A stretch of 45,521 bases of DNA. Origin: a bacterium. Lineage in GTDB: Bacteria; Patescibacteriota; Saccharimonadia; Saccharimonadales; Saccharimonadaceae. Under the pieces are notes generated by a model. The model did not search any database. It had not been told where the DNA came from and was given only the letters and a program-made list of their open reading frames with translations. Location: assembly GCA_030530825.1 (NCBI GenBank), contig JAUMUF010000002.1, forward strand, positions 1 through 45,521. Reading direction: 5' to 3'. This document shows positions 9,059-17,212 of this stretch, piece by piece. The first letter of the stretch is position 1. Each line of letters begins with the position of its first letter. The position numbers were made by a program, and so were the translations under genes.

Positions 9059-9544
9059 TTACAATCCGCGCGTCATATAAAAATGCGTGATCGCCGCCGC
9101 TAGCGCATCCGCCGCGTCATCTGGCTTGGGGGTTTGCTTGAGACCGAGTTGGGTTTTCACCATCTCCTGAACCTGCTTTTTGTCAGCAGAGCCGTAGCCG
9201 GTCAAAGTCTGCTTAATCTGATTGGGGGTATATTCAGAAACTGGAATCCGAGCAAGTTGCGCCGCCAAAATTGCCACTCCACGAGCCTGCGCCACAGAAA
9301 TCGCAGTGGTGACATTCTTCGAAAAGAAGAGTTTTTCAATCGAAACTTCAGTCGGCTTAGTCTCGTCAATAATCTGATTGAGACCATTGAAAATCTCCTC
9401 CAGCCTAACCTCAATCGGCGTATGCGCCGGCGTAGAAATCACTCCGCCGGTAATCATCTTTAGTGGCTTTCCAATATGGCAATCCACCACACCAAAACCC
9501 AAAATTCCCGTTCCAGGATCAATGCCTAAAATTCTTCGTGTCAT
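9059..9544 (-). CDS. ruvC: Holliday junction resolvase RuvC
   Basis: RuvC cuts Holliday junctions after RuvAB branch migration. The 161 residues hold the four expected acidic catalytic positions: D9 in GIDPGTG, E70 in VSIEKLFF, and D143 and D146 in PDDAADALA (the same three-residue spacing as the E. coli pair). Length is normal. The promoter is an extended -10 with the ATG exactly six bases downstream, so the mRNA should be leaderless. RuvA and RuvB are encoded a few kilobases further along on the same strand. Confidence 0.97.
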   Translation of the reverse strand: MTRRILGIDPGTGILGFGVVDCHIGKPLKMITGGVISTPAHTPIEVRLEEIFNGLNQIIDETKPTEVSIEKLFFSKNVTTAISVAQARGVAILAAQLARIPVSEYTPNQIKQTLTGYGSADKKQVQEMVKTQLGLKQTPKPDDAADALAAAITHFYMTRGL

Positions 9545-9550
9545 TTTTCC

Positions 9551-9559
9551 ATTTTACCA
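9551..9559 (-). promoter_or_regulatory. Extended -10 of ruvC, leaderless type
   Basis: TGGTAAAAT on the minus strand, six bases before the ruvC ATG; the bases between are GGAAAA. Confidence 0.6.
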
Positions 9560-9565
9560 CTTTGG

Positions 9566-11344
9566 CTAATTTTTCTTAAACTTGGAGAAAAATCTGCCGA
9601 TAGTCGCTCTAAAGTCCCCTATCAAAATCCCAATAATCGCCAAAATTACGAGAATTATCGCCCACCAGCCTGAGAATTTTTTGGAGTTTTCCACAGCGTT
9701 TTCCACAGTATCAGTTGCCGATAGGTTCTTAACGATCTTGCGACACCTGTTGGTTTCAGGATTGCGCTCATAGCCCTCTTTACAAGGGGCTGGCTCTTTG
9801 GTAGAAGTAGTAGCAATCTTCCGGCAACGGTTGGTTTCTGGGCTTCTATAATATCCCTCACGGCAAGGCGTTTGAGTAGCGACTCGGCTTGAAGACAATG
9901 TTGCTATTTTGCGACATCTACCAGTTTCTTCACTTCTGTAATAGCCAGGATTACAAGGGGTTAAGGTCGCAGTTAAATTCTGGATTTTTCGGCATCGATT
10001 AGTTTCCGGATTTCGCTCATATCCAATCTGACAATCAACTTCTGTTTTTGGAGTTTCGAGTTTTTTACATCTTCCCGTTTCCGGATTTCGAAAATACCCT
10101 ATTTCACAAGGTTTTTCTTCTTTGTCAATAAACTTTTGCTTTTGACATTTATTTGAATTATTATCAAAATAGTATCCTTCTTGGCAAGTCTGCTCAATTT
10201 CTTCAATATTTTCCGCGCTAAAGGTAGAGGTTTTTACATTTTTCCAACCACTATCAAATTTAGCATATGGGACTTCTGGCTTCTGCTTATCATATTTAAT
10301 ACTTTCAATTTCTGCGCCACTCTCATCAAGTAGGAAAAATTCACCTGCAGTGGTTTTGGCTGGTTTGAGATTGGTTTCGCTAAATTTCAGCGCAAAATAC
10401 TCACCCGATTTAAGAATTTTATCCGGTAAATCAAAAGGCTTTTTGGTGTTTTTGTAGGCAATTTTACAGTTTTCAAGATTGATTTTATGATCAGATTTAT
10501 TTTGAATTTCGAAAAATCCGTCCGCAGAATTTATCAGCAATTCCGTAAATTGAAGCGCAAGACAAGAATCTTGATTCTCTTTTTCATTATCTTGCGATGG
10601 ATTATTCTGGGTAGAGTCCTCCGTATCTGGATTATCTCCAGTTTTATCATCTTTTGGTGGAGTTACAGGATTTTGCGGATCTTTATCTTCTTTATTACCA
10701 TCAATAGGTGGCGTAGCACTGGGTGGAGTAGACTCTTCTGTGCTATCTATCGGCGGAGTAGGAGTAGTTGGCGAAATTTGCGGGGTAGTTTTTTCTATGA
10801 TTCCGCCCATATTAGGCGTCGAAATAGGCTCGCTAGAATCAATCAGCTCGAAGTCGTATTTCTTCTTCTCCATCCCAAGAGAAAATATATTAACGGCTAT
10901 TTTATTGCCTTTAATATCCGTGGAATTCTTAGAAAGACCTGCTTTTTGACATTGAGCCCCGGATTCCGCACAAATAAAATTGGTTAATTTATCATTGATA
11001 TTTAATTTTAGAATAGCCTTTTCACTAATATTGTTGCCGTCAAAATATCCATCCGCCAGACCGCTGCCACTTTGGCGGATTAAAATATGGCTTCCCCCTT
11101 GAAAAATAATATTTTCTGTAGAGAAAATCTCCTTATTGCCAGCGCCTTGGCTAATTGAAATTTTAGAGATTTCGGCGTCACTGCCACTGTTAAAAATCTC
11201 AATGAATTCCGCTCCATTCGTGGCATTCACTCTCGAAATAAAAAACTGCGACGAGCCAGAAGCCGCCGCAATATTCGAGAGGTGAACAAAAACAGTTGCG
11301 CAGATAACCGCCAAAGAAATTATTTTTTTGATAATTTTGTTCAT
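9566..11344 (-). CDS. Surface protein with two lamin-tail-like domains and a Cys-repeat array
   Basis: I take the ATG at 11344 (592 residues) because it has AGAGGG upstream; an upstream in-frame ATG at 11395 lies inside the promoter. Order: signal peptide (1-29); first lamin-tail-like domain (about 31-170, ISRVNATNGAEFIEIFNSG); Pro/Thr/Asp-rich linker (about 175-260); second lamin-tail-like domain (about 262-370, LQFTELLINSADGFFEIQN); six Cys-x-x-Gly-Tyr ... Cys repeats (about 387-537, consensus CxxGYxRNPETNRCRKI); a final helix (about 559-576) and basic tail. It is thus anchored at the C-terminus with everything else outside. The repeats hold two cysteines each, suggesting small disulfide-closed units. 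Function is unknown; an adhesin or envelope structural role is inferred. Confidence 0.8.
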   Translation of the reverse strand: MNKIIKKIISLAVICATVFVHLSNIAAASGSSQFFISRVNATNGAEFIEIFNSGSDAEISKISISQGAGNKEIFSTENIIFQGGSHILIRQSGSGLADGYFDGNNISEKAILKLNINDKLTNFICAESGAQCQKAGLSKNSTDIKGNKIAVNIFSLGMEKKKYDFELIDSSEPISTPNMGGIIEKTTPQISPTTPTPPIDSTEESTPPSATPPIDGNKEDKDPQNPVTPPKDDKTGDNPDTEDSTQNNPSQDNEKENQDSCLALQFTELLINSADGFFEIQNKSDHKINLENCKIAYKNTKKPFDLPDKILKSGEYFALKFSETNLKPAKTTAGEFFLLDESGAEIESIKYDKQKPEVPYAKFDSGWKNVKTSTFSAENIEEIEQTCQEGYYFDNNSNKCQKQKFIDKEEKPCEIGYFRNPETGRCKKLETPKTEVDCQIGYERNPETNRCRKIQNLTATLTPCNPGYYRSEETGRCRKIATLSSSRVATQTPCREGYYRSPETNRCRKIATTSTKEPAPCKEGYERNPETNRCRKIVKNLSATDTVENAVENSKKFSGWWAIILVILAIIGILIGDFRATIGRFFSKFKKN

Positions 11345-11376
11345 TTTCGTCCCTCTTTTAATTTGTTTATGGTTAA

Positions 11377-11405
11377 ATTTTAGCAGAAGCACCAAAATTT
11401 GTCAA
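11377..11405 (-). promoter_or_regulatory. Promoter of the lamin-tail surface protein
   Basis: TTGACA (11400-11405), 17-base spacer, TAAAAT (11377-11382), with TG just before the -10. One of the best promoters in the window. It starts right after the PilX-like gene stop. Confidence 0.8.
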
Positions 11406-11409
11406 CGGC

Positions 11410-12558
11410 TTACGAACATTTTTCAAAACCACTTGCTTTGTTGGTGGCCCAGAAATCTTTGCACAATTTTTTATTTTCGCCATCAATCTGTACGGCAAAA
11501 TCAGCAACTGGCAAATTTCCGTTCGAAATCTCAATCCTGCTCTCTACTCGCCTAAATTGATCATTGGCGCGCCCCGTACTATCAACCACTGGCTGAACGC
11601 CATCAAACGCCACCAACTGGCCACCGTCATAAAGCTCTACCTTAAAATTAGCCTTTTTATAAATTGGTGATAGCCTCAAATATGCCTCACTACCCGCCTT
11701 AATTTGAGTGCCAATATCAACCAAAACTTCGCAAGAATAGACGACCGATGATAAATCAGACCGACAAGTCACTCCGGTTGTATTATTCGTAGAATTAGCA
11801 TCTCCCGTCCTTTTATTTTTAGGCAAACTATCCGAAGCAAGTCCAGATCGCACAGGATAGTACAGCCGTTCATCTATGCCGACACCATCATCAGAAAAGT
11901 TAGAATTCAAAACCTCAAAATTATGAGCGTCCGAGCTAAAGCCAAAGAATTGCGCCTTCATCAAAGCCGGCCTTTGACCCCACTCGCCAGACTTAAAATT
12001 AGGTTTATTGTTAACATTTCCATCTAAAAAAATACTATCCGAGTCTTTTCTAGTATGCCAACTAATTTTAACCTTATTAAAATCCGCCACCGATCTCAAG
12101 GGTATAATCTTAGACTCGCCAGAGTCAACTTCACCAAGAAAATCGAGACTATCTTTTTTAATCTTCAAACAAGTGTAGGCTTGGTTAAGTTCATTATTTC
12201 CATCAGACTGAATCAGGGTTTCACCAGTCTCAGCGCCAACCCCAACGCCTTCTGCGTAAAGTGCGTTGCAGGAGTTTGGCGAATTTTCCAAAGCACGACG
12301 CAATTTTTCACACTCGCTCGGCTCAGATCCAGCACCAAAACACTTGGATTGATACTTCGACATGAACCTTTTAGCATCTTCTACCCCCGCTTGAGCCGAG
12401 TCATATGCCGATTGCGATAAATCCTGAGTGCTCGCTCGCTCTTGATCTCTAACCATCAATCGCAAAAAACTTGCCGAAATAATCGCGATCAAAACAGTAG
12501 TCACGATCACAATAAACATCGAAACACCACCACGTCTAAAATTATTAAACTTTCTCAT
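11410..12558 (-). CDS. PilX-like pilus assembly protein
   Basis: The 382-residue protein starts with a short basic segment and one hydrophobic helix (about residues 13-33: VSMFIVIVTTVLIAIISASF), then RLMVRDQERASTQDLSQSAYDSAQAGVEDAKR, of which the part SAYDSAQAGVEDAKR is typical of the PilX N-terminal region. The rest is a predicted extracellular domain with several cysteines. Lower-similarity members of this group occur with type IV pili as minor pilins. The ATG is one base after the stop of the 805-residue protein gene, so the two are co-translated. A role as tip-complex partner of that large protein is inferred. Confidence 0.7.
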   Translation of the reverse strand: MRKFNNFRRGGVSMFIVIVTTVLIAIISASFLRLMVRDQERASTQDLSQSAYDSAQAGVEDAKRFMSKYQSKCFGAGSEPSECEKLRRALENSPNSCNALYAEGVGVGAETGETLIQSDGNNELNQAYTCLKIKKDSLDFLGEVDSGESKIIPLRSVADFNKVKISWHTRKDSDSIFLDGNVNNKPNFKSGEWGQRPALMKAQFFGFSSDAHNFEVLNSNFSDDGVGIDERLYYPVRSGLASDSLPKNKRTGDANSTNNTTGVTCRSDLSSVVYSCEVLVDIGTQIKAGSEAYLRLSPIYKKANFKVELYDGGQLVAFDGVQPVVDSTGRANDQFRRVESRIEISNGNLPVADFAVQIDGENKKLCKDFWATNKASGFEKCS

Positions 12559-12559
12559 T

Positions 12560-14977
12560 TTAATACCTCACTGGTAATTCTTTATTATAGGTTGTCTTAA
12601 AATACGCATCCCCAACAAAATTCTTCAAACTCCACAGATACATATCTGGACGCTGATTATATATTTCCGCCGGAGCGTTGGAATTATTCTCACCAAAAGC
12701 CCGATAAGATTTAAGTTGGCCGGTCAAAACAGCCCCGTTGACAACTAATTTTCTACCACAATTCTCAATATTAACAAAATTTTCACTCGAAGCAAATCCA
12801 TTAGAACAAGTAGAAGCACTATTTCTAGCAATCAACCACGCATCGATATTCTCTACTTCCGGAGAAATATGGATATTATTCGCCACAATTATTACTTGCT
12901 GGCCAACTTTGGAGTAATTTATATTCTTCGAAATCCTAATGCCGTCGCCATAAATTACAACTGTTTTTAGATTTTCAGGTATAGAAGCAGTCGTCAGATC
13001 ATATTTTCCGGTGTATCTTTCAACGATAAGTCCGCGCGAAGGGTCTTCTTTTGCGGAACTGCCAAATTTGGATTCGATTTGATTAATGATCTGGCTGATT
13101 TGCTTGAAATTATTGGCGCCGAAATCACCTCGTCTTTTAGAGTTGTTCGAAAATGATAGATTGGTGCCTAAAACTGAGCCCTCCGAGCCGAATCGAGCAA
13201 TCTCGCCGTTCGAAATTGCCTCATACTCAACCCAAGAGCCAAAATTTTGCCCATTTTTATTCACTCGACTCGTCTGAATTCCGCCTCGCGAGAAAATTCC
13301 GTTGTTCCAAATTTGGAGCTTGGGCTTTCTTACAACCAAGATACATATCGGCGAAGAATGTCGCCACAACACGGCATTCTTTTGCGTATTTTCATCCTGA
13401 TTTTTAGTTAACTTGTACGGAGAAACAGACAACGCCACACAATATCGCTCGCCAACTTGCGCCGAAGCAGGCACTTCGGGGAATGGATTTTTGAAATCTT
13501 CGCCATTGTAATACTCGCTCTTACAATTGCGGGCACTTCCGTTATAAAACCTACTCGAATTATAAACGACGCATGTATCCGCATCACCAGAATCCTTCAA
13601 CTCCTCTTTAGAAGTAGTAGGATTACCCTCGTTGTCTTTTGGGATTATCCAACTTGTAATTAGGTATTTAGTGTAATCTGGAGGATTGTCTCCATTCTCT
13701 TTATTTATAACACCAGAAATATCAACCTTCTCTTCTGGCTCGGCATAAATTTCACCGCCACACTTTTCACCTCCAGAGTTAACGCAAGGCTTGAGTTCAT
13801 ATTCGTAAGGGATATAAACACAGGCGGGAGCGCTGATTGCGCCATCACCCTCCGCTCTCTGGCCGTTTTTATTCGAAATGGACATATTTAAGTGGCCAGG
13901 TTTATAGAAAATCTGTGAACAAATACTTTTACCAACCTCAGAATTCTTAATTTTATAGCTATACTTTTCTGAAACGAATTCATTTAAATCCTGCTTAGAT
14001 TTACCACTTTTAACGGCTTTATTATCAACTCTGATTTCCCAATCCACATCAGTGCCGACTTTATTTTCAATCTCAGACCAGACTTTATGCTCGAAGTTGA
14101 TACTATCATTAGGCCGGGCAACTTGTTTATCGGCAGAAGTTTTTGACTCTCCCTGCCATTTTTTGGGCTCTTTGATATTAAAAGTAACGGGTAAATTAAA
14201 ATCATCACAATGGAATTTACGACCACCAACATAATAATTAGCCGTCCTATTATAAGATTCCCTCTCTATTTGACCACCATATCCATTGGTATTGCCTGCA
14301 TTACATAAATGTATACCCAAAGAAAGGGTCTTTTTGCCTGTACTATCCGTCAATCCATTCAAATCTACACTGACCCTAATAAAGGATCCATCATTAGCTG
14401 AATGCCTCGGATTAATAAAGCCCTTGCCGCTCACTCTGCCTCTTTCAATAAAACCGCCATTCTTGTTAGTTCTAGTCAAATGCAAGGTTGCTCTGTGCAT
14501 GTCCAAGGCAGTAGTCGAAGGCTTAATATTAGTATAATGAACGCGGTAATTATCTTGGGAGCCATCCGGCGTATAACCAGTAACAAACATAGAAAAGGCC
14601 GCATAAATATCCACGCTCTGTTGGCCTTTTTCAACCTCTATGGCGTTAGGATAGTGGAAAGGGTTGGCATTACTCTGCGTAAACCACGCCCTTAAATATG
14701 TGTTGGAATTACAGCCTATAACATTATTCATATTAAATACACCCGGCCTATCCCATCCCATATGGCTTGGCTCAAACTTATCATCGATATGGTTAAAATG
14801 ATAGTTGAGGCCAGCATAGCTACAACCCGCAATAGGATTAGCAACAGCATTAACCTCCCAAGAGTTTTTTGGGGCTCTATTTTTAGCTTTATACACCCCT
14901 TGAGAAGCTTTTACTTCTCCAACAGAAACAGTTAACCATATAATAAACAAAATAGCTAAAAATACCCAGCGGCGCAT
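12560..14977 (-). CDS. Large secreted protein of a pilus-linked type, unknown function
   Basis: The 805 residues begin with a signal peptide (MRRWVFLAILFIIWLTVSVGEVKA, about 1-24). No further membrane helix is evident. The C-terminal quarter has a pattern I associate with CPR surface proteins coded beside PilX-like genes: IYGDGIRISKNI, VIIVANNIHISPEV, DAWLIARNSASTCSNG, LVVNGAVLTG, suggesting a stack of short beta strands as in a beta-helix. At least 15 cysteines are spread through the chain. It is the middle gene of a three-gene operon (small membrane protein, this gene, PilX-like). AAGGAG lies ten bases before the ATG. An adhesin or pilus-tip role is an inference from size, secretion and neighbours. 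Confidence 0.7.
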   Translation of the reverse strand: MRRWVFLAILFIIWLTVSVGEVKASQGVYKAKNRAPKNSWEVNAVANPIAGCSYAGLNYHFNHIDDKFEPSHMGWDRPGVFNMNNVIGCNSNTYLRAWFTQSNANPFHYPNAIEVEKGQQSVDIYAAFSMFVTGYTPDGSQDNYRVHYTNIKPSTTALDMHRATLHLTRTNKNGGFIERGRVSGKGFINPRHSANDGSFIRVSVDLNGLTDSTGKKTLSLGIHLCNAGNTNGYGGQIERESYNRTANYYVGGRKFHCDDFNLPVTFNIKEPKKWQGESKTSADKQVARPNDSINFEHKVWSEIENKVGTDVDWEIRVDNKAVKSGKSKQDLNEFVSEKYSYKIKNSEVGKSICSQIFYKPGHLNMSISNKNGQRAEGDGAISAPACVYIPYEYELKPCVNSGGEKCGGEIYAEPEEKVDISGVINKENGDNPPDYTKYLITSWIIPKDNEGNPTTSKEELKDSGDADTCVVYNSSRFYNGSARNCKSEYYNGEDFKNPFPEVPASAQVGERYCVALSVSPYKLTKNQDENTQKNAVLWRHSSPICILVVRKPKLQIWNNGIFSRGGIQTSRVNKNGQNFGSWVEYEAISNGEIARFGSEGSVLGTNLSFSNNSKRRGDFGANNFKQISQIINQIESKFGSSAKEDPSRGLIVERYTGKYDLTTASIPENLKTVVIYGDGIRISKNINYSKVGQQVIIVANNIHISPEVENIDAWLIARNSASTCSNGFASSENFVNIENCGRKLVVNGAVLTGQLKSYRAFGENNSNAPAEIYNQRPDMYLWSLKNFVGDAYFKTTYNKELPVRY

Positions 14978-14980
14978 CTC

Positions 14981-15412
14981 TTACAAGCTCCTTAAGGTTT
15001 TTACGGGTATAATTCTCTCAATTCTACTATCAAATCCCGATAGCTTTAATAATTCTTCATATTTATCAATAAGGCGCCCAAATTCTTCTTTAGGTATATA
15101 CTTAGTAGGCCCAAGTGTTACTGCGAATAAGATATTCAAACAGTTTATGTCTTCATCATAACCCTTCCTACTCTTTATCTCTTTAGCGAATTTAGAAATA
15201 TTCTCGTTAGTAGATAGGTCTTGGTCATAGTTAATAATTTTATTAGCCTTAACCATATCGCCATCACCACAAACAGCAGTGTACTTAGCCTTGTTTTTTA
15301 TTTCATATTTATCAAAAAATGCAAAACCGCCAACAATAATGAAAATGGTTAAAAATAAGATGCAGACAACTTTAAGCCATTTATATTTTTTAGATTTTTC
15401 TATTGATTGCAT
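14981..15412 (-). CDS. Small membrane-anchored protein, unknown
   Basis: From the ATG at 15412 the product has 143 residues: a basic start, one membrane helix (about 13-34, VVCILFLTIFIIVGGFAFF) and an external domain of about 105 residues with two cysteines. GGGAGG lies right upstream of this ATG. An alternative ATG at 15430 lies seven bases after an extended -10 and would fit the leaderless pattern; it would add six residues. First gene of the operon with the 805-residue protein and the PilX-like gene. I recognise no family. Confidence 0.65.
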   Translation of the reverse strand: MQSIEKSKKYKWLKVVCILFLTIFIIVGGFAFFDKYEIKNKAKYTAVCGDGDMVKANKIINYDQDLSTNENISKFAKEIKSRKGYDEDINCLNILFAVTLGPTKYIPKEEFGRLIDKYEELLKLSGFDSRIERIIPVKTLRSL

Positions 15413-15437
15413 ATTCCTCCCACTATTCATTAAGAAT

Positions 15438-15446
15438 ATTTTAACA
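15438..15446 (-). promoter_or_regulatory. Extended -10 of the surface operon
   Basis: TGTTAAAAT on the minus strand, upstream of both candidate starts (15430 and 15412). Confidence 0.55.
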
Positions 15447-15471
15447 TAAGGGAAATAATTTTTCAACTAAA

Positions 15472-15497
15472 AACCACCCTTCTTGCGAAAGGTGGTT
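15472..15497 (-). terminator. Terminator of the tRNA-Asn gene
   Basis: AACCACC (15472-15478) and GGTGGTT (15491-15497) form the stem, extended inward by AA/TT pairs, and on the minus strand it ends in TTTTT. It begins 12 bases after the tRNA 3' end. Confidence 0.8.
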
Positions 15498-15508
15498 CTA
15501 TCCAAATT

Positions 15509-15583
15509 TGGCTCCGGCAGCTGGGCTCGAACCAGCGACCTATTGGTTAACAGCCAACCGCTCTACCACTGAGCTATGCCGGA
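15509..15583 (-). tRNA. tRNA-Asn (GUU)
   Basis: The cloverleaf folds on the minus strand. The acceptor arms TCCGGCA/TGCCGGA pair fully, the T loop is GTTCGAGCC-like, and the anticodon loop CTGTTAA has GUU at 15549-15551. The terminal CCA is encoded. Length is 75 nt. It has its own promoter and terminator and lies just downstream of the aspS-trmB operon. Confidence 0.96.
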
Positions 15584-15593
15584 ATACTTTTTC

Positions 15594-15622
15594 ATTATAC
15601 CGCACATTAACTCAAATTTCAA
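15594..15622 (-). promoter_or_regulatory. Promoter of tRNA-Asn
   Basis: TTGAAA (15617-15622), 17-base spacer, TATAAT (15594-15599) on the minus strand. The start is expected near 15587, four bases before the mature tRNA. Confidence 0.75.
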
Positions 15623-15627
15623 GACTT

Positions 15628-16284
15628 TTATTGATTTTTTGGCGGAATAGCCCTGACAAAGTTAATTTTTAGACCTGCACCAACAAAGCGCTCTTCGTAA
15701 GTAGTCATTACTTTATAGTTATCATTCAGATCACTCTCATGAAGATCAAAACTAAGTCGATCTATAGTCCAACCTTCCGCAACTAACTGCTCAAGACTCC
15801 ATTGGAACAACTCCAAAGCATCAGTCTTAAAATAAAGCGCACCGCCCTCAGCGAGAAGTTGAGCATAAATCTTCAAAAAAGTCGGATGCGTCAAACGACG
15901 ACCAGCGTTTCTGGAGCGAGGATAAGGATCTGGGAAAGTAATCCAAAGGTGTTTTACAGAGTTTCTATCAACAATTTCAAGAAGTTGGTCGCCACGCGCG
16001 CGCAAAAATCTGATATTTTTTACGCCGTCTTTTTCCGCTTGAATCGCACCCTTCACCAATCTATCAGCCTTGATATCTACCGCAAGAAATGTTTTAGATG
16101 GGTTTTTTAGCGCTAGTTTTTCTGAAAATAATCCCGTTCCAGCGCCAATTTCAAGATTAGTTATTTCACCACTTTTTTGCCATTCGTCAAACTCAAAACA
16201 AATCGAAGAGTTGTTGAACAGCGCAAATTTATATAGTTTTCGCTTACGAGTAATGATAAAATCGGCTGGGTTCAAAAACGCCAT
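15628..16284 (-). CDS. trmB: tRNA (guanine-N7)-methyltransferase TrmB
   Basis: TrmB methylates G46 of tRNA using S-adenosylmethionine. The 218-residue protein has the SAM-binding motif (LEIGAGTGLFSEKLA), the acidic motif II (FLAVDIKADRL), and the family signature HLWITFPDPYPRSRNAGRRL, seen here as ITFPDPYPRSRN. Length is normal. Its ATG overlaps the previous stop (TAATG). It is the last gene of an aspS operon, and a tRNA gene follows, so the whole block serves tRNA charging and modification. Confidence 0.95.
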   Translation of the reverse strand: MAFLNPADFIITRKRKLYKFALFNNSSICFEFDEWQKSGEITNLEIGAGTGLFSEKLALKNPSKTFLAVDIKADRLVKGAIQAEKDGVKNIRFLRARGDQLLEIVDRNSVKHLWITFPDPYPRSRNAGRRLTHPTFLKIYAQLLAEGGALYFKTDALELFQWSLEQLVAEGWTIDRLSFDLHESDLNDNYKVMTTYEERFVGAGLKINFVRAIPPKNQ

Positions 16285-16670
16285 TATTCTGTCCTTTCCT
16301 TATTTTCATCTGTTAAGTTGAGAGTTTCGTCGCTCAAAGTTTTCTGGTCGAAGAAGTCGCCTTCGATTTTTTTCATTCTTTCGGAAAAGATTTTTTCGAA
16401 TTCTGCCAACTTTTTCGAAGTCAAATTTCCATCCAGATTCCACTCTTCAGCAGTTTTTTTCTGCTTTTCCTCTTGAAGTTTTTCTCGCTTAGCCTGCTCA
16501 CGCGCCTCTTGATAACTTGGCCGGCTCAGATCAAGTTGCGCTGCACCACTAAAATAGTACAACCAAAGGCTCGCCGATACGGCCAAAATTGCTAAAAATA
16601 TCGCGCCAAAAACGAAAAACATCAATTTATTAGTCTTGAATTTTTCTTTAACTATGTTATAAAATCTCAT
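16284..16670 (-). CDS. Small single-pass membrane protein with coiled-coil stretch
   Basis: From the ATG at 16670 the product has 128 residues: a cytoplasmic basic start, one membrane helix (about 17-40, LMFFVFGAIFLAILAVSASLWLYYF), then a highly charged, likely helical region rich in Lys and Glu (EAREQAKREKLQEEKQKK). I recognise no family. The start overlaps the stop of the upstream gene as TGATG, and its own stop overlaps trmB as TAATG, so it is translationally coupled on both sides. Its place inside an aspS-trmB operon may only be transcriptional. Confidence 0.7.
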   Translation of the reverse strand: MRFYNIVKEKFKTNKLMFFVFGAIFLAILAVSASLWLYYFSGAAQLDLSRPSYQEAREQAKREKLQEEKQKKTAEEWNLDGNLTSKKLAEFEKIFSERMKKIEGDFFDQKTLSDETLNLTDENKERTE

Positions 16671-17212
16671 CACTTAACTCCGCTCTTGAATTTATCGACG
16701 ACTTCAAGATACTTCTTGGAAATCTCACCCAACTTCTTAGTATTGAAATTTAATTCTTCACGAAGATAGCGTAATCTTTCCAATTCTTTATAAAAATCGC
16801 TGTAATTTTTACTGCAATCTGTATCAATAGTTTTCATCAATTCTCGCTCGTATATCTGATAATTTTCTTTGAAAAAGTTAAAATTTTCAGAGAATTCAGC
16901 AGAGATTGCCACAAGTTCCGCCGCATTCATTTTATTTGAAACTGCAGCAAGATTCAATTTTTCCATTAAATTATTGGAGATATTCTCGTAGTTTTGCCCC
17001 AAATTAACACGCTTAAGAGCATCTGTTGATCGTAATTTCTTTAAGTGAGTTTTAATATTGGAGCATTCTAAACCAACTTTGTCAAGTTGCGTGGAAGTCG
17101 GAATCTTAGGCTCAAAAGCACGCTTCTCTGCCCAAGAAGTACCAGAAAACACCAATACGGCCAGCCCCATTATGACAACTCCAACCTTTAATCGCACGAT
17201 TTTATTCTTCAT
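16670..17212 (-). CDS. Secreted or anchored helical protein, unknown
   Basis: I choose the ATG at 17212 (180 residues) because AAGGAAG precedes it and the upstream extension lies inside aspS. The product starts with a signal peptide (MKNKIVRLKVGVVIMGLAVL, cleavage probably after SWA near residue 28). The rest is predicted mostly helical with heptad-like stretches and two cysteines. It overlaps the aspS 3' end by 11 bases. It is probably an extracytoplasmic partner of the following single-pass membrane protein; this is inferred only from adjacency. Confidence 0.7.
   Translation of the reverse strand: MKNKIVRLKVGVVIMGLAVLVFSGTSWAEKRAFEPKIPTSTQLDKVGLECSNIKTHLKKLRSTDALKRVNLGQNYENISNNLMEKLNLAAVSNKMNAAELVAISAEFSENFNFFKENYQIYERELMKTIDTDCSKNYSDFYKELERLRYLREELNFNTKKLGEISKKYLEVVDKFKSGVK

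Noticed and set aside
8344-9544. ABC exporter as part of a Ruv recombination complex
   Set aside because: The ATPase has its own promoter and standard exporter motifs; adjacency to ruv genes is not evidence of joint function.
11345-11395. Longer start for the lamin-tail protein (ATG at 11395)
   Set aside because: The extension overlaps the promoter (11377-11405), lacks a Shine-Dalgarno site and would put 17 residues before a clear signal peptide.
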